The position numbers and the translations under genes were made by a program. Positions 36,801-48,632 of a stretch of DNA of 64,000 nucleotides are shown one piece after another. The notes beneath the pieces were generated by a model that saw nothing but the letters and a program-made list of their open reading frames with translations, was not told where the DNA came from and searched no databases. Numbering within the stretch: the first letter of the stretch is position 1; every line of letters starts with the position of its first letter. This DNA is from Hydractinia symbiolongicarpus (lineage: Eukaryota; Cnidaria; Hydrozoa; Anthoathecata; Hydractiniidae). The DNA is taken from positions 186,001 to 250,000 of the forward strand of contig NC_079885.1 of NCBI RefSeq assembly GCF_029227915.1, in the 5' to 3' direction.

Positions 36801-39800
36801 ATTTTTCAAATTATTTTTTCACCACTAAAACGCATAAGACTTGTAGTTTTTAAAAATGTTTTCATTTTTGATGAGACGCTGAATAAAAGAAGTTTAATCG
36901 CCGGCAAACGAAAACCTGCGATTTCCCGTAAATCCCGGGCTTGGCCCGTATAGTCAAAAGTATACAAAGAAAGCACCCAGGGAGTAAACTCATTTCCCGA
37001 ACGATTTTTTATATTATTTTTTTACCACTAAACGCATGAGACTTGTAGTTTTCAAAAATATTTTCATATTTGATGGGACGCTGAATAAAAGAAGTTTAAT
37101 CGCCGGCAAACGAAAATCCGCGATTTCCCGTAAATCCCGGACTCGGCCCGTATAGTCAAAAGTATACAAAGAAAGTACCCAGGTAGTAAACTCATATCCC
37201 GAACGATTTTTTAAATTATTTTTTCACCACTAAAACGCATGAGACTTGTAGTTTTTAAAAATGTTTTCATTTTTGATGAGACGCTGAATAAAAGAAGTTT
37301 AATCGCCGGCAAACGAAAACCTGCGATTTCCCGTAAATCCTGGACTCGGACCGTATAGTCAAAAGTATACAAAGAAAGTACCCAGGGAGTAAGCTCATTT
37401 CCCAAACGATTTTTTAAATTATTATTTCACCACTAAAACGCATGAGACTTGTAGTTTTTAAGAATGTTTTCATTTTTGATGAGACGCTGAATAAAAGCAG
37501 TTTAATCGCCGGCAAACGAAAACCGGCGATTTCCCGTAAATCCCGGACTTGGCACGTATAGTCGAATGTATACAAACAAAGTACCCTGTGAGTAAACTCA
37601 TTTCCAGAACGATTTTTTAAATTATTTTTTCACCACTAAAACGCATAAGACTTGTAGTTTTTAAAAATGTTTTCATTTTTGATGAGACGCTGAATAAAAG
37701 AAGTTTAATCGCCGGCAAACGAAAACCCGCGATTTCTCGTAAATCCCGGCTTGGCCCGTATAGTCAAAAGTATACAAAAGAAAGTACCCAGGGAGTAAAC
37801 TCATTTCCCGAACGATTTTTTAAATTATTTTTTCACCACTAAAACGCATGAGACTTGTAGTTCTCAAAAATGTTTTCATTTTTGATGAGACGCTGAATAA
37901 AAGCAGTTTTATCGCCGGCAAACGAAAACCTGCGATTTCCCTAAATCCCGGACTCGGCCCGTATAGTCAAAAGTATACAAAGAAGGTACCCAGGGAGTAA
38001 ACTCATTTCCAGAACGATTTTTTAAATTATTTTTTCACCACTAAAACGCATAAGACTTGTAGTTTTTAAAAATGTTTTCATTTTTGATGAGACGCTGAAT
38101 AAAAGAAGTTTAATCGCCGGCAAACGAAAACATACGATTTCCCGTAAATCCTGGACTCGGCCCGTATAGTCAAAAGTATACAAAGAAAGTACCCAGGGAG
38201 TAAACTGATCTCCCAAAGGATTTTTTAAATTATTATTTCACCACTAAAACGCATAAGACTTGTAGTTTTTAAAAATGTTTTCATTTTTGATGAGACGCTG
38301 AATAAAAGAAGTTTAATCGCCGGCAAACGAAAACCCGCGATTTCTCGTAAATCCCGGCTTGGCCCGTATAGTCAAAAGTATACAAAAGAAAGTACCCAGG
38401 GAGTAAACTCATTTCCCGAACGATTTTTTAAATTATTTTTTCACCACTAAAACGCATGAGACTTGTAGTTCTCAAAAATGTTTTCATTTTTGATGAGACG
38501 CTGAATAAAAGCAGTTTGATCGCCGGCAAACGAAAACCTGCGATTTCCCTAAATCCCGGACTCGGCCCGTATAGTCAAAAGTATACAAAGAAGGTACCCA
38601 GGGAGTAAACTCATTTCCAGATCGATTTTTTAAATTACTTTTTCACCACTAAAACGCATAAGACTTGTAGTTTTTAAAAATGTTTTCATTTTTGATGAGA
38701 CGCTGAATAAAAGAAGTTTAATCGCCGGCAAACGAAAACCCGCGATTTCCCGTAAATCCCGGGCTTGGCCCGTATAGTCAAAAGTATACAAAGAAAGCAC
38801 CCAGGGAGTAAACTCATTTCCCGAACGATTTTTTAAATTATTATTTCACCACTAAAGCCCATGAGACTTGTAGTTTTTAAAAATGTTTTCATTTTTGATG
38901 AGACGCTGAATAAAAGAAGTTTAATCGCCGGCAAACGAAAACCCGCGATTTCTCGTAAATCCCGGCTTGGCCCGTATAGTCAAAATTATACAAAAGAAAG
39001 TACCCAGGGAGTAAACTCATTTCCCGAACGATTTTTTAAATTATTTTTTCACCACTAAAACGCATGAGACTTGTAGTTCTCAAAAATGTTTTCATTTTTG
39101 ATGAGACGCTGAATAAAAGCAGTTTTATCGCCGGCAAACGAAAACCTGCGATTTCCCTAAATCCCGGACTCGGCCCGTATAGTCAAAAGTATACAAAGAA
39201 GGTACCCAGGGAGTAAACTCATTTCCAGAACGATTTTTTAAATTATTTTTTCACCACTAAAACGCATAAGACTTGTAGTTTTTAAAAATGTTTTCATTTT
39301 TGATGAGACGCTGAATAAAAGAAGTTTAATCGCCGGCAAACGAAAACATACGATTTCCCGTAAATCCTGGACTCGGCCCGTATAGTCAAAAGTATACAAA
39401 GAAAGTACCCAGGGAGTAAACTGATCTCCCAAAGGATTTTTTAAATTATTATTTCACCACTAAAACGCATAAGACTTGTAGTTTTTAAAAATGTTTTCAT
39501 TTTTGATGAGACGCTGAATAAAAGCAGTTTTATCGCCGGCAAACGAAAACCTGCGATTTCCCTAAATCCCGGACTCGGCCCGTATAGTCAAAAGTATACA
39601 AAGAAGGTACCCAGGGAGTAAACTCATTTCCAGAACGATTTTTTAAATTATTTTTTCACCACTAAAACGCATAAGACTTGTAGTTTTTAAAAATGTTTTC
39701 ATTTTTGATGAGACGCTGAATAAAAGAAGTTTAATCGCCGGCAAACGAAAACATACGATTTCCCGTAAATCCTGGACTCGGCCCGTATAGTCAAAAGTAT

Positions 39801-40601
39801 ACAAAGAAAGTACCCAGGGAGTAAACTGATCTCCCAAAGGATTTTTTAAATTATTATTTCACCACTAAAACGCATAAGACTTGTAGTTTTTAAAAATGTT
39901 TTCATTTTTGATGAGACGCTGAATAAAAGAAGTTTAATCGCCGGCAAACGAAAACCCGCGATTTCTCGTAAGTCCCGGCTTGGCCCGTATAGTCAAAAGT
40001 ATACAAAAGAAAGTACCCAGGGAGTAAACTCATTTCCCGAACGATTTTTTAAATTATTTTTTCACCACTAAAACGCATGAGACTTGTAGTTCTCAAAAAT
40101 GTTTTCATTTTTGATGAGACGCTGAATAAAAGCAGTTTGATCGCCGGCAAACGAAAACCTGCGATTTCCCTAAATCCCGGACTCGGCCCGTATAGTCAAA
40201 AGTATACAAAGAAGGTACCCAGGGAGTAAACTCATTTCCAGAACGATTTTTTAAATTACTTTTTCACCACTAAAACGCATAAGACTTGTAGTTTTTAAAA
40301 ATGTTTTCATTTTTGATGAGACGCTGAATAAAAGAAGTTTAATCGCCGGCAAACGAAAACCCGCGATTTCCCGCAAATCCCGGGCTTGGCCCGTATAGTC
40401 AAAAGTATACAAAGAAAGCACCCAGGGAGTAAACTCATTTCCCGAACGATTTTTTAAATTATTATTTCACCACTAAAGCCCATGAGTCTTGTAGTTTTTA
40501 AAAATGTTTTCATTTTTAATGAGACGCTGAATAAAAGAAGTTAAATCGCCGGCAAACGAAAACTCTCCATTTCCCGTAAACCCTGGACTCAGCCCGTATA
40601 A
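36801..40601 (+). repeat. Mosaic block C4-E-F-C'-A-B-D-A-B-C2-(H2/A)-B-D-(A/B)-D-A-B-C2-H2
   Basis: From 37,206 the order follows 1,298-4,744 at an offset of about 35,908. There are two hybrid monomers. The unit at 38,828 has an H2 head (AAAGCCCATGAG) on an A body (TTTCTCG, CGGCTTGG), replacing three units of the other block by one. The unit at 39,436 has an A head (GCATAAG, TTTTTAAAAATG) on a B body (GCAGTTTTATC, CCCTAAATC) and adds two units. Offsets shift to 35,502 between the hybrids and return to 35,907 after the second. Confidence 0.83.
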
Positions 40602-40853
40602 TCAAAAGTATACGAAGAAAGTACCCAGGGAGTAAACTCATTTCCCGAACGATTTTTTAAATTATTTTTTCACCACTAAAACGCATGAGACTTGTAGTTT
40701 TCAAAAATGTTTTCATTTTTGATGAGACGCTGAATAAAAGAAGTTTAATCGCCGGCAAACGAAAACCTGCGATTTCCATAAATCCCGGACTCGGCCCGTA
40801 TAGTCAAAAGTATACAAAGAAAGTACCCAGGGAGTAAACTCATTTCCCGAACG

Positions 40854-41056
40854 ATTTTTTAAATTATTTTTTCACCACTAAAACGCATGACACTTGTAGT
40901 TTTCAAAAATGTTTTCATTTTTGATGAGACGCTGAATAAAAGCAGTTTAATCGCCGGCAAACGAAAACCTGCGATTTCCCGTAAATCCCGGACTCGGCCC
41001 GTATAGTCAAAAGTATACCAAAGAAAGTACCCAGGGAGTAAACTCATTTCCAGAAC
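40854..41056 (+). repeat. I/L hybrid monomer (two-monomer deletion join)
   Basis: The head has the I-type CATGACAC, while the body and tail are L (GCAGTTTAATC, ATACCAAAG, TTTCCAGAACG). In the related block J-I-K-L-N at 4,745-5,760 the I and L units are separate with K between them; here J is followed by this one hybrid and then N. The offset between blocks drops from about 35,907 to 35,501, that is by two monomers. Its duplicate is at 52,279-52,481. Confidence 0.86.
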
Positions 41057-43083
41057 GATTTTTTAAATTATTTTTTCACCACTAAAACGCATAAGACTTG
41101 TAGTTTTTAAAAATGTTTTCATTTTTGATGAGACGCTGAATAAAAGAAGTTTAATCGCCGGCAAACGAAAACCCGCCATTTCCCGTAAATCCCGGACTCG
41201 GCCCGTATAGTTAAAAGTATACAAGGAAAGTACCCAGTGAGTAAACTCATTTCCCGAACGAATTTTTAAATTATTTTTTCACCACTAAAACGTATGAGAC
41301 TTGTAGTTTTCAAAAATGTTTTAATTTTTGATGAGACGCTGAATAAAAGAAGTTTAATCGCCGGCAAACGAAAACCTGCGATTTCCCGTAAATCCCGGAC
41401 TCGGCCCGTATAGTCAAAAGTATACAAAGAAAGTACCCAGGGTGTAAACTCATTTCCCAAACGATTTTTTAAATTATTATTTCACCACTAAAACGCATAA
41501 GACTTGTAGTTTTTAAAAATGTTTTCATTTTTGATGAGACGCTGAATAAAAGAAGTTTAATCGCCGGCAAACGAAAACCTGCGATTTCCCGTAAATCCCG
41601 GGCTTGGCCCGTATAGTCAAAAGTATACAAGGAAAGTAACCAGTGAGTAAACTCATTCCCGAACGAATTTTTAAATTATTTTTTCACCACTAAAACGTAT
41701 GAGACTTGTAGTTTTCAAAAATGTTTTCATTTTTGATGAGACGCTGAATAAAAGAAGTTTAATCGCCGGCTAACGAAAACCTGCGATTTCCCGTAAATCC
41801 CGGACTCGGCCCGTATAGTCAAAAGTATACAAAAAAAGTACCCAGGGTGTAAACTCATTTCCCAAACGATTTTTTAAATTATTATTTCACCACTAAAGCC
41901 CATGAGACTTGTAGTTTTTAAAAATGTTTTCATTTTTGATGAGACGCTGAATAAAAGAAGTTTAATCGCCGGCAAACGAAAACCTGCGATTTCCCGTAAA
42001 TTCCGGACTCGGCTCGTATAGTCAAAAGTATACAAAGAAAGTACCCAGGGAGTAAACTCATTTCCCGAACGATTTTTTATATTATTTTTTTACCACTAAA
42101 CGCTTGAGACTTGTAGTTTTCAAAAATATTTTCATATTTGATGGGACGCTGAATAAAAGAAGTTTATTCGCCGGCAAACGAAAATCCGCGATTTCCCGTA
42201 AATCCCGGACTCTGCCCGTATAGTAAAAAGCATACAAAGAAAGTACCCAGGGAGTAAACTCATTTCCCGAACGATTTTTTAAATTATTTTTTCACCACTA
42301 AAACGCATGAGACTTGTAGTTTTCAAAAATGTTTTCATTTTTGATGAGACGCTGAATAAAAGAAGTTTAATCGCCGGCAAACGAAAACCTGCGATTTCCC
42401 GTAAATCCCGGGCTTGGCCCGTATAGTCAAAAGTATACAAGGAAAGTAACCAGTGAGTAAACTTATTCCCGAACGAATTTTTAAATTATTTTTTCACCAC
42501 TAAAACGTATGAGACTTGTAGTTTTCAAAAATGTTTTCATTTTTGATGAGACGCTGAATAAAAGAAGTTTAATCGCCGGCTAACGAAAACCTGCGATTTC
42601 CCGTAAATCCCGGACTCGGCCCGTATAGTCAAAAGTATACAAAAAAAGTACCCAGGGTGTAAACTCATTTCCCAAACGATTTTTTAAATTATTATTTCAC
42701 CACTAAAGCCCATGAGACTTGTAGTTTTTAAAAATGTTTTCATTTTTGATGAGACGCTGAATAAAAGAAGTTTAATCGCCGGCAAACGAAAACCTGCGAT
42801 TTCCCGTAAATTCCGGACTCGGCTCGTATAGTCAAAAGTATACAAAGAAAGTACCCAGGGAGTAAACTCATTTCCCCAACGATTTTTTATATTATTTTTT
42901 TACCACTAAACGCATGAGACTTGTAGTTTTCAAAAATATTTTCATATTTGATGGGACGCTGAATAAAAGAAGTTTATTCGCCGGCAAACGAAAATCCGCG
43001 ATTTCCCGTAAATCCCGGACTCGGCCCGTATAGTAAAAAGCATACAAAGAAAGTACCCAGGGAGTAAACTCATTTCCCGAACG
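41057..43083 (+). repeat. N-O-P-Q-R-E-P'-Q-R-E sub-block
   Basis: Ten monomers related to the 1,825-bp HOR at 5.6-9.2 kb, but here P'-Q-R-E follows P-Q-R-E, giving a four-monomer period of about 810 bp (R at 41,869 and 42,680; E at 42,072 and 42,882). The first E carries private ACGCTTGAG and ACTCTGCCC. Its duplicate is at 52,482-54,508. Confidence 0.82.
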
Positions 43084-43244
43084 ATTTTTTAAATTATTTT
43101 TTCACCACTAAAACGCATGAGACTTGTAGTTTTCAAAAATGTTTTCATTTTTGATGAGACGCTTTCCCGTAAATCAGGGGCTTGGCCCGTATAGTCGAAT
43201 GTATACAAAGAAAGTACCCAGGGAGTAAACTCATTTCCCGAACG
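43084..43244 (+). repeat. Shortened monomer, 161 bp (42-bp internal deletion)
   Basis: The sequence runs from GATGAGACGCT straight to TTCCCGTAAATC, so about 42 bp are missing, including the GCCGGC core and the AATCGC/GCGATT dyad. The flanking text also has the private AATCAGGGGCTTGG. One T at the join could come from either side. Confidence 0.9.
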
Positions 43245-43447
43245 ATTTTTTAAATTTTTTTTTCACCACTAAAACGCATGAGACTTGTAGTTTTCAAAAA
43301 TGTTTTCATTTTTGATGAGACTCTTAATGAAAGCGGTTTAATCGCCGGAAAACGAAAACCCGCGATTTCCCGTAAATCCTGGACTCGGCCCGTATAGTCA
43401 AAAGTATACAAAGAAAGTACCCAGGGAGTAAACTCATTTCCCAAAAG
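43245..43447 (+). repeat. Divergent monomer
   Basis: A full-length 203-bp unit with a cluster of private changes: TAAATTTTTTTTTCACC (T for A in the second tract), GACTCTTAATGAAAGCGG in place of GACGCTGAATAAAAGCAG, and CCGGAAAACG in place of CCGGCAAACG, which destroys the GCCGGC palindrome. It lies next to a shortened unit. Its duplicate is at 54,670-54,872. Confidence 0.88.
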
Positions 43448-45881
43448 ATTTTTTAAATTATTATTTCACCACTAAAACGCATGAGACTTGTAGTTTTCAA
43501 GAATGTTTTCATTTTTGATGAGACGCTGAATAAAAGCAGTTTAATCGCCGGCAAACGAAAACCCGCGATTTCCCGTAAATCCCGGGCTTGGCACGTATAT
43601 TCGAATGTATACAAAGAAAGTTCCCTGTGATTAAACTCATTTCCAGAACGATTTTTTAAATTATTTTTTCACCACTAAAACACATAAGACTTGTAGTTTT
43701 TAAAAATGTTTTTATTTTTGATGAGACGCTGAATAAAAGAAGTTTAATCGCCGGCAAACGAAAACCCGAGATTTCCCGTAAATCCCGGCTTGGCCCGTAT
43801 AGTCAAAAGTATACAAAAGAAAGTACCCAGGGAGTAAACTCATTTCCCGAACGATTTTTTAAATTATTTTTTCACCACTAAAACGCATGAGACTTGTAGT
43901 TCTCAAAAATATTTTCATTTTTGATGAGACGCTGAATAAAAGCAGTTTAATCGCCGGCAAACGAAAACCTGCGATTTCCCTAAATCCCGGACTCGGCCCG
44001 TATAGTCAAAAGTATACAAAGAAAGTACCCAGGGAGTAAACTCATTTCCAGAACGCTTTTTCAAATTATTTTTTCACCACTAAAACGCATAAGACTTGTA
44101 GTTTTTAAAAATGTTTTCATTTTTGATGAGACGCTGAATAAAAGACGTTTAATCGCCGGCAAACGAAAACCCGCTATTTTCCGTAAACCCCAGACTCGGC
44201 CCGCATAGTCAAAAGTATACAAAGAAAGTACCCAGGGAGTAAACTCATTTCCCGAACGATTTTTTAAATTATTTTTTCACCACTAAAACGCATGAGACTT
44301 GTAGTTTTCAAAAATGTTTTCATTTTTGATGAGACGGTGAATAAAAGAAGTTTAATTGCCGGCAAACGAAAACCTGCGATTTCCCGTAAATCCTGGACTC
44401 GGCCCGTATAGTCAAAAGTATACAAAGAAAGTACCCAGGGAGTAAACTCATTTCCCAAACGATTTTTTAAATTATTATTTCACCACTAAAACGCATGAGA
44501 CTTGTAGTTTTCAAGAATGTTTTCATTTTTGATGAGACGCTGAATAAAAGCAGTTTAATCGCCGGCAAACGAAAACCTGCGATTTCCCGTAAATCCCGGA
44601 CTCGGCCCGTATAGTCAAAAGTATACCAAAGAAAGTACCCAGGGAGTAAACTCATTTCCAGAACGATTTTTAAAATTATTTTTTCACCACTAAAACGCAT
44701 AAGACTTGTAGTTTTTAAAAATGTTTTCATTTTTGATGAGACGCTGAATAAAAGAAGTTTAATCGCCGGCAAACGAAAACCCGCGATTTCCCGTAAATCC
44801 CGGGCTTGGCCCGTATAGTCAAAAGTATACAAAGAAAGTACCCAGGGAGTAAACTCATTTCCCAAACGATTTTTTAAATTATTATTTCACCACTAAAGCC
44901 CATGAGACTTGGAGTTTTTAAAAATGTTTTCATTTTTGATGAGACGCTGAATAAAAGAAGTTTAATCGCCGGCAAACAAAAACCCGCCATTTCCCGTAAA
45001 TCCCGGACTCGGCCCGTATAGTTAAAAGTATACAAGGAAAGTACCCAGTGAGTAAACTCATTTCCCGAACGAATTTTTAAATTATTTTTTCACCACTAAA
45101 ACGTATGAGACTTGTAGTTTTCAAAAATGTTTTAATTTTTGATGAGACGCTGAATAAAAGAAGTTTAATCGCCGGCAAACGAAAACCTGCGATTTCCCGT
45201 AAATCCCGGACTCGGCCCGTATAGTCAAAAGTATACAAAGAAAGTACCCAGGGTGTAAACTCATTTCCCAAACGATTTTTTAAATTATTATTTCACCACT
45301 AAAACGCATAAGACTTGTAGTTTTTAAAAATGTTTTCATTTTTGATGAGACGCTGAATAAAAGAAGTTTAATCGCCGGCAAACGAAAACCTGCGATTTCC
45401 CGTAAATCCCGGGCTTGGCCCGTATAGTCAAAAGTATACAAGGAAAGTACCCAGTGAGTAAACTCATTCCCGAACGAATTTTTAAATTATTTTATCACCA
45501 CTAAAACGTATGAGACTTGTAGTTTTTAAAAATGTTTTCATTTTTGATGAGACGCTGAATAAAAGAAGTTTAATCGCCGGCTAACGAAAACCTGCGATTT
45601 CCCGTAAATCCCGGACTCATCCCGTATAGTCAAAAGTATACAAAAAAAGTACCCAGGGTGTAAACTCATTTCCCAAACGATTTTTTAAATTATTATTTCA
45701 CCACTAAAGCCCATGAGACTTGTAGTTTTTAAAAATGTTTTCATTTTTGATGAGACGCTGAATAAAAGAAGTTTAATCGCCGGCAAACGAAAACCTGCGA
45801 TTTCCCGTAAATTCCGGACTTGGTTGTATAGTCAAAAGTATACAAAGAAAGTACCCAGGGAGTAAACTCATTTCCCGAACG
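43448..45881 (+). repeat. Twelve-monomer stretch C'-A'-A-B'-I-K-L-(CGGGCTTGG)-N'-O-P-Q/R region
   Basis: Ordinary 202-204-bp units. The C' unit has a private GTATATTCGAATG and GTGATTAAAC. The next unit has AACACATAAG and GTTTTTATTTTTG. The I-type unit has GACGTTT and TATTTTCCG with a GCATAAG head. N' has CTTGGAG and CAAACAAAAACC. Q carries ATTTTATCACC and CTCATCCCG, and R carries GGTTGTATAG. The stretch recurs at +11,425. No gene was seen. Confidence 0.75.
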
Positions 45882-46041
45882 ATTTTTTATATTATTTTTT
45901 TACCACTAAACGCATGAGACTTGTAGTTTTCAAAAATGTTTTCATTTTTGATGAGACGCTTTCCCGTAAATCAGGGGCTTGGCCCGTATAGTCGAATGTA
46001 TACAAAGAAAGTACCCAGGGAGTAAACTCATTTCCCGAACG
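45882..46041 (+). repeat. Shortened monomer, 160 bp, with E-type head
   Basis: Same 42-bp deletion and same AATCAGGGGCTTGG as at 43,084, but the head is TATATTATT with ACCACTAAACG (subtype E). After that it reads AAAAATG rather than the E-type AAAAATATT. The deletion allele has therefore been recombined onto an E head. Confidence 0.9.
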
Positions 46042-47258
46042 ATTTTTTAAATTATTATTTCACCACTAAAACGCATGAGACTTGTAGTTTTCAAGAACGT
46101 TTTCATTTTTGATGAGACGCTGAATAAAAGCAGTTTAATCGCCGGCAAACGAAAACCCGCGATTTCCCGTAAATCCCGGGCTTGGCACGTATATTCGAAT
46201 GTATACAAAGAAAGTACCCTGTGATTAAACTCATTTCCAGAACGATTTTTTAAATTATTTTTTCACCACTAAAACACATAAGACTTGTAGTTTTTAAAAA
46301 TGTTTTTATTTTTGATGAGACGCTGAATAAAAGAAGTTTAATCGCCGGCAAACGAAAACCCGCGATTTCCCGTAAATCCCGGCTTGGCCCGTATAGTCAA
46401 AAGTATACAAAAGAAAGTTCCCAGGGAGTAAACTCATTTCCCGAACGATTTTTTAAATTATTTTTTCACCACTAAAACGCATGAGACTTGTAGTTCTCAA
46501 AAATATTTTCATTTTTGATGAGACGCTGAATAAAAGCAGTTTAATCGCCGGCAAACGAAAACCTGCGATTTTCCTAAATCCCGGACTCGGCCCGTATAGT
46601 CAAAAGTACACAAAGAAAGTACCCAGGGAGTAAACTCATTTCCAGAACGATTTTTCAAATTATTTTTTCACCACTAAAACGCATAAGACTTGTAGTTTTT
46701 AAAAATGTTTTCATTTTTGATGACACGCTGAATAAAAGAAGTTTAATCGCCGGCAAACGAAAACCTGCGATTTCCCGTAAATCCCGGGCTTGGCCAGTAT
46801 AGTCAAAAGTATACAAAGAAAGCACCCAGGGAGTAAACTCATTTCCCAAACGATTTTTTAAATTATTATTTCACCACTAAAGCCCATGAGACTTGGAGTT
46901 TTTAAAAATGTTTTCATTTTTGATGAGACGCTGAATAAAAGAAGTTTAATCGCCGGCAAACGAAAACCCGCCATTTCCCGTAAATCCCGGACTCGGCCCG
47001 TATAGTTAAAAGTATACAAGGAAAGTACCCAGTGAGTAAACTCATTTCCCGAACGAATTTTTAAATTATTTTTTCACCACTAAAACGTATGAGACTTGTA
47101 GTTTTCAAAAATGTTTTAATTTTTGATGAGACGCTGAATAAAAGAAGTTTAATCGCCGGCAAACGAAAACCTGCGATTTCCCGTAAATCCCGGACTCGGC
47201 CCGTATAGTCAAAAGTATACAAAGAAAGTACCCAGGGTGTAAACTCATTTCCCAAACG

Positions 47259-47461
47259 ATTTTTTAAATTATTATTTCACCACTAAAACGCATAAGACTT
47301 GTAGTTTTTAAAAATGTTTTCATTTTTGATGAGACGCTGAATAAAAGAAGTTTAATCGCCGGCAAACGAAAACCTGCGATTTCCCGTAAATCCCGGACTC
47401 GGCCCGTATAGTCAAAAGTATACAAAGAAAGTACCCAGGGTGTAAACTCATTTCCCAAACG
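47259..47461 (+). repeat. Reference monomer (203 bp) with landmarks
   Basis: This unit is close to the consensus and serves as a map. It opens with A plus T6 and an AAATTATTATTT tract, so the first 90 bp are A/T-tract rich. A dyad follows: AAAAATG at 47310-47316 and CATTTTT at 47321-47327 around a TTTT loop. The hexamer palindrome GCCGGC lies at 47358-47363. AATCGC at 47354-47359 and GCGATT at 47376-47381 form a second dyad with a 16-base loop. The palindrome GTATAC is at 47418-47423. The unit ends in a CCCAAACG or CCCGAACG tail just before the next T6 tract. In the by-eye consensus there are 12 CpG, mostly in the second half. The choice of start is arbitrary. Confidence 0.9.
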
Positions 47462-47663
47462 ATTTTTTAAATTATTATTTCACCACTAAAGCCCATGAGA
47501 CTTGTAGTTTTTAAAAATGTTTTCATTTTTGATGAGACGCTGAATAAAAGAAGTTTAATCGCCGGCAAACGAAAACCTGCGATTTCCCGTAAATTCCGGA
47601 CTTGGTTGTATAGTCAAAAGTATACAAAGAAAGTACCCAGGGAGTAAACTCATTTCCCGAACG

Positions 47664-47823
47664 ATTTTTTATATTATTTTTTTACCACTAAACGCATGAG
47701 ACTTGTAGTTTTCAAAAATGTTTTCATTTTTGATGAGACGCTTTCCCGTAAATCAGGGGCTTGGCCCGTATAGTCGAATGTATACAAAGAAAGTACCCAG
47801 GGAGTAAACTCATTTCCCGAACG
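47664..47823 (+). repeat. Shortened monomer, 160 bp, with E-type head (second)
   Basis: Repeats the shortened unit at 45,882, 1,782 bp downstream, with the same preceding R unit (GGACTTGGTTGTATAG). It belongs to an inner duplication of about 45.7-46.85 kb onto 47.46-48.63 kb. Confidence 0.9.
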
Positions 47824-48632
47824 ATTTTTTAAATTATTATTTCACCACTAAAACGCATGAGACTTGTAGTTTTCAAGAACGTTTTCATTTTTGATGAGAC
47901 GCTGAATAAAAGCAGTTTAATCGCCGGCAAACGAAAACCCGCGATTTCCCGTAAATCCCGGGCTTAGCACGTATATTCGAATGTATACAAAGAAAGTACC
48001 CTGTGATTAAACTCATTTCCAGAACGATTTTTTAAATTATTTTTTCACCACTAAAACACATAAGACTTGTAGTTTTTAAAAATGTTTTTATTTTTGATGA
48101 GACGCTGAATAAAAGAAGTTTAATCGCCGGCAAACGAAAACCCGCGATTTCCCGTAAATCCCGGCTTGGCCCGTATAGTCAAAAGTATACAAAAGAAAGT
48201 ACCCAGGGAGTAAACTCATTTCCCGAACGATTTTTTAAATTATTTTTTCACCACTAAAACGCATGAGACTTGTAGTTCTCAAAAATATTTTCATTTTTGA
48301 TGAGACGCTGAATAAAAGCAGTTTAATCGCCGGCAAACGAAAACCTGCGATTTTCCTAAATCCCGGACTCGGCCCGTATAGTCAAAAGTATACAAAGAAA
48401 GTACCCAGGGAGTAAACTCATTTCCAGAACGATTTTTCAAATTATTTTTTCACCACTAAAACGCATAAGACTTGTAGTTTTTAAAAATGTTTTCATTTTT
48501 GATGACACGCTGAATAAAAGAAGTTTAATAGCCGGCAAACGAAAACCTGCGATTTCCCGTAAATCCCGGGCTTGGCCAGTATAGTCAAAAGTATACAAAG
48601 AAAGCACCCAGGGAGTAAACTCATTTCCCGAA

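Larger units (their letters stand above)
45679..48632 (+). repeat. Inner 1,782-bp repeat around the shortened monomers
   Basis: R, shortened E, C' (AAGAACGTTTTC, GTATATTCG), AACACATAAG unit, B' (GATTTTCCTAAATC) and a GATGACACG unit occur from about 45,679 and again from 47,462, at a spacing of 1,782 bp. The first passage continues into N'-O-P, the second into E-F. In the first passage P and R are joined without Q at 47,259-47,663. Recurs at +11,425. Confidence 0.8.
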
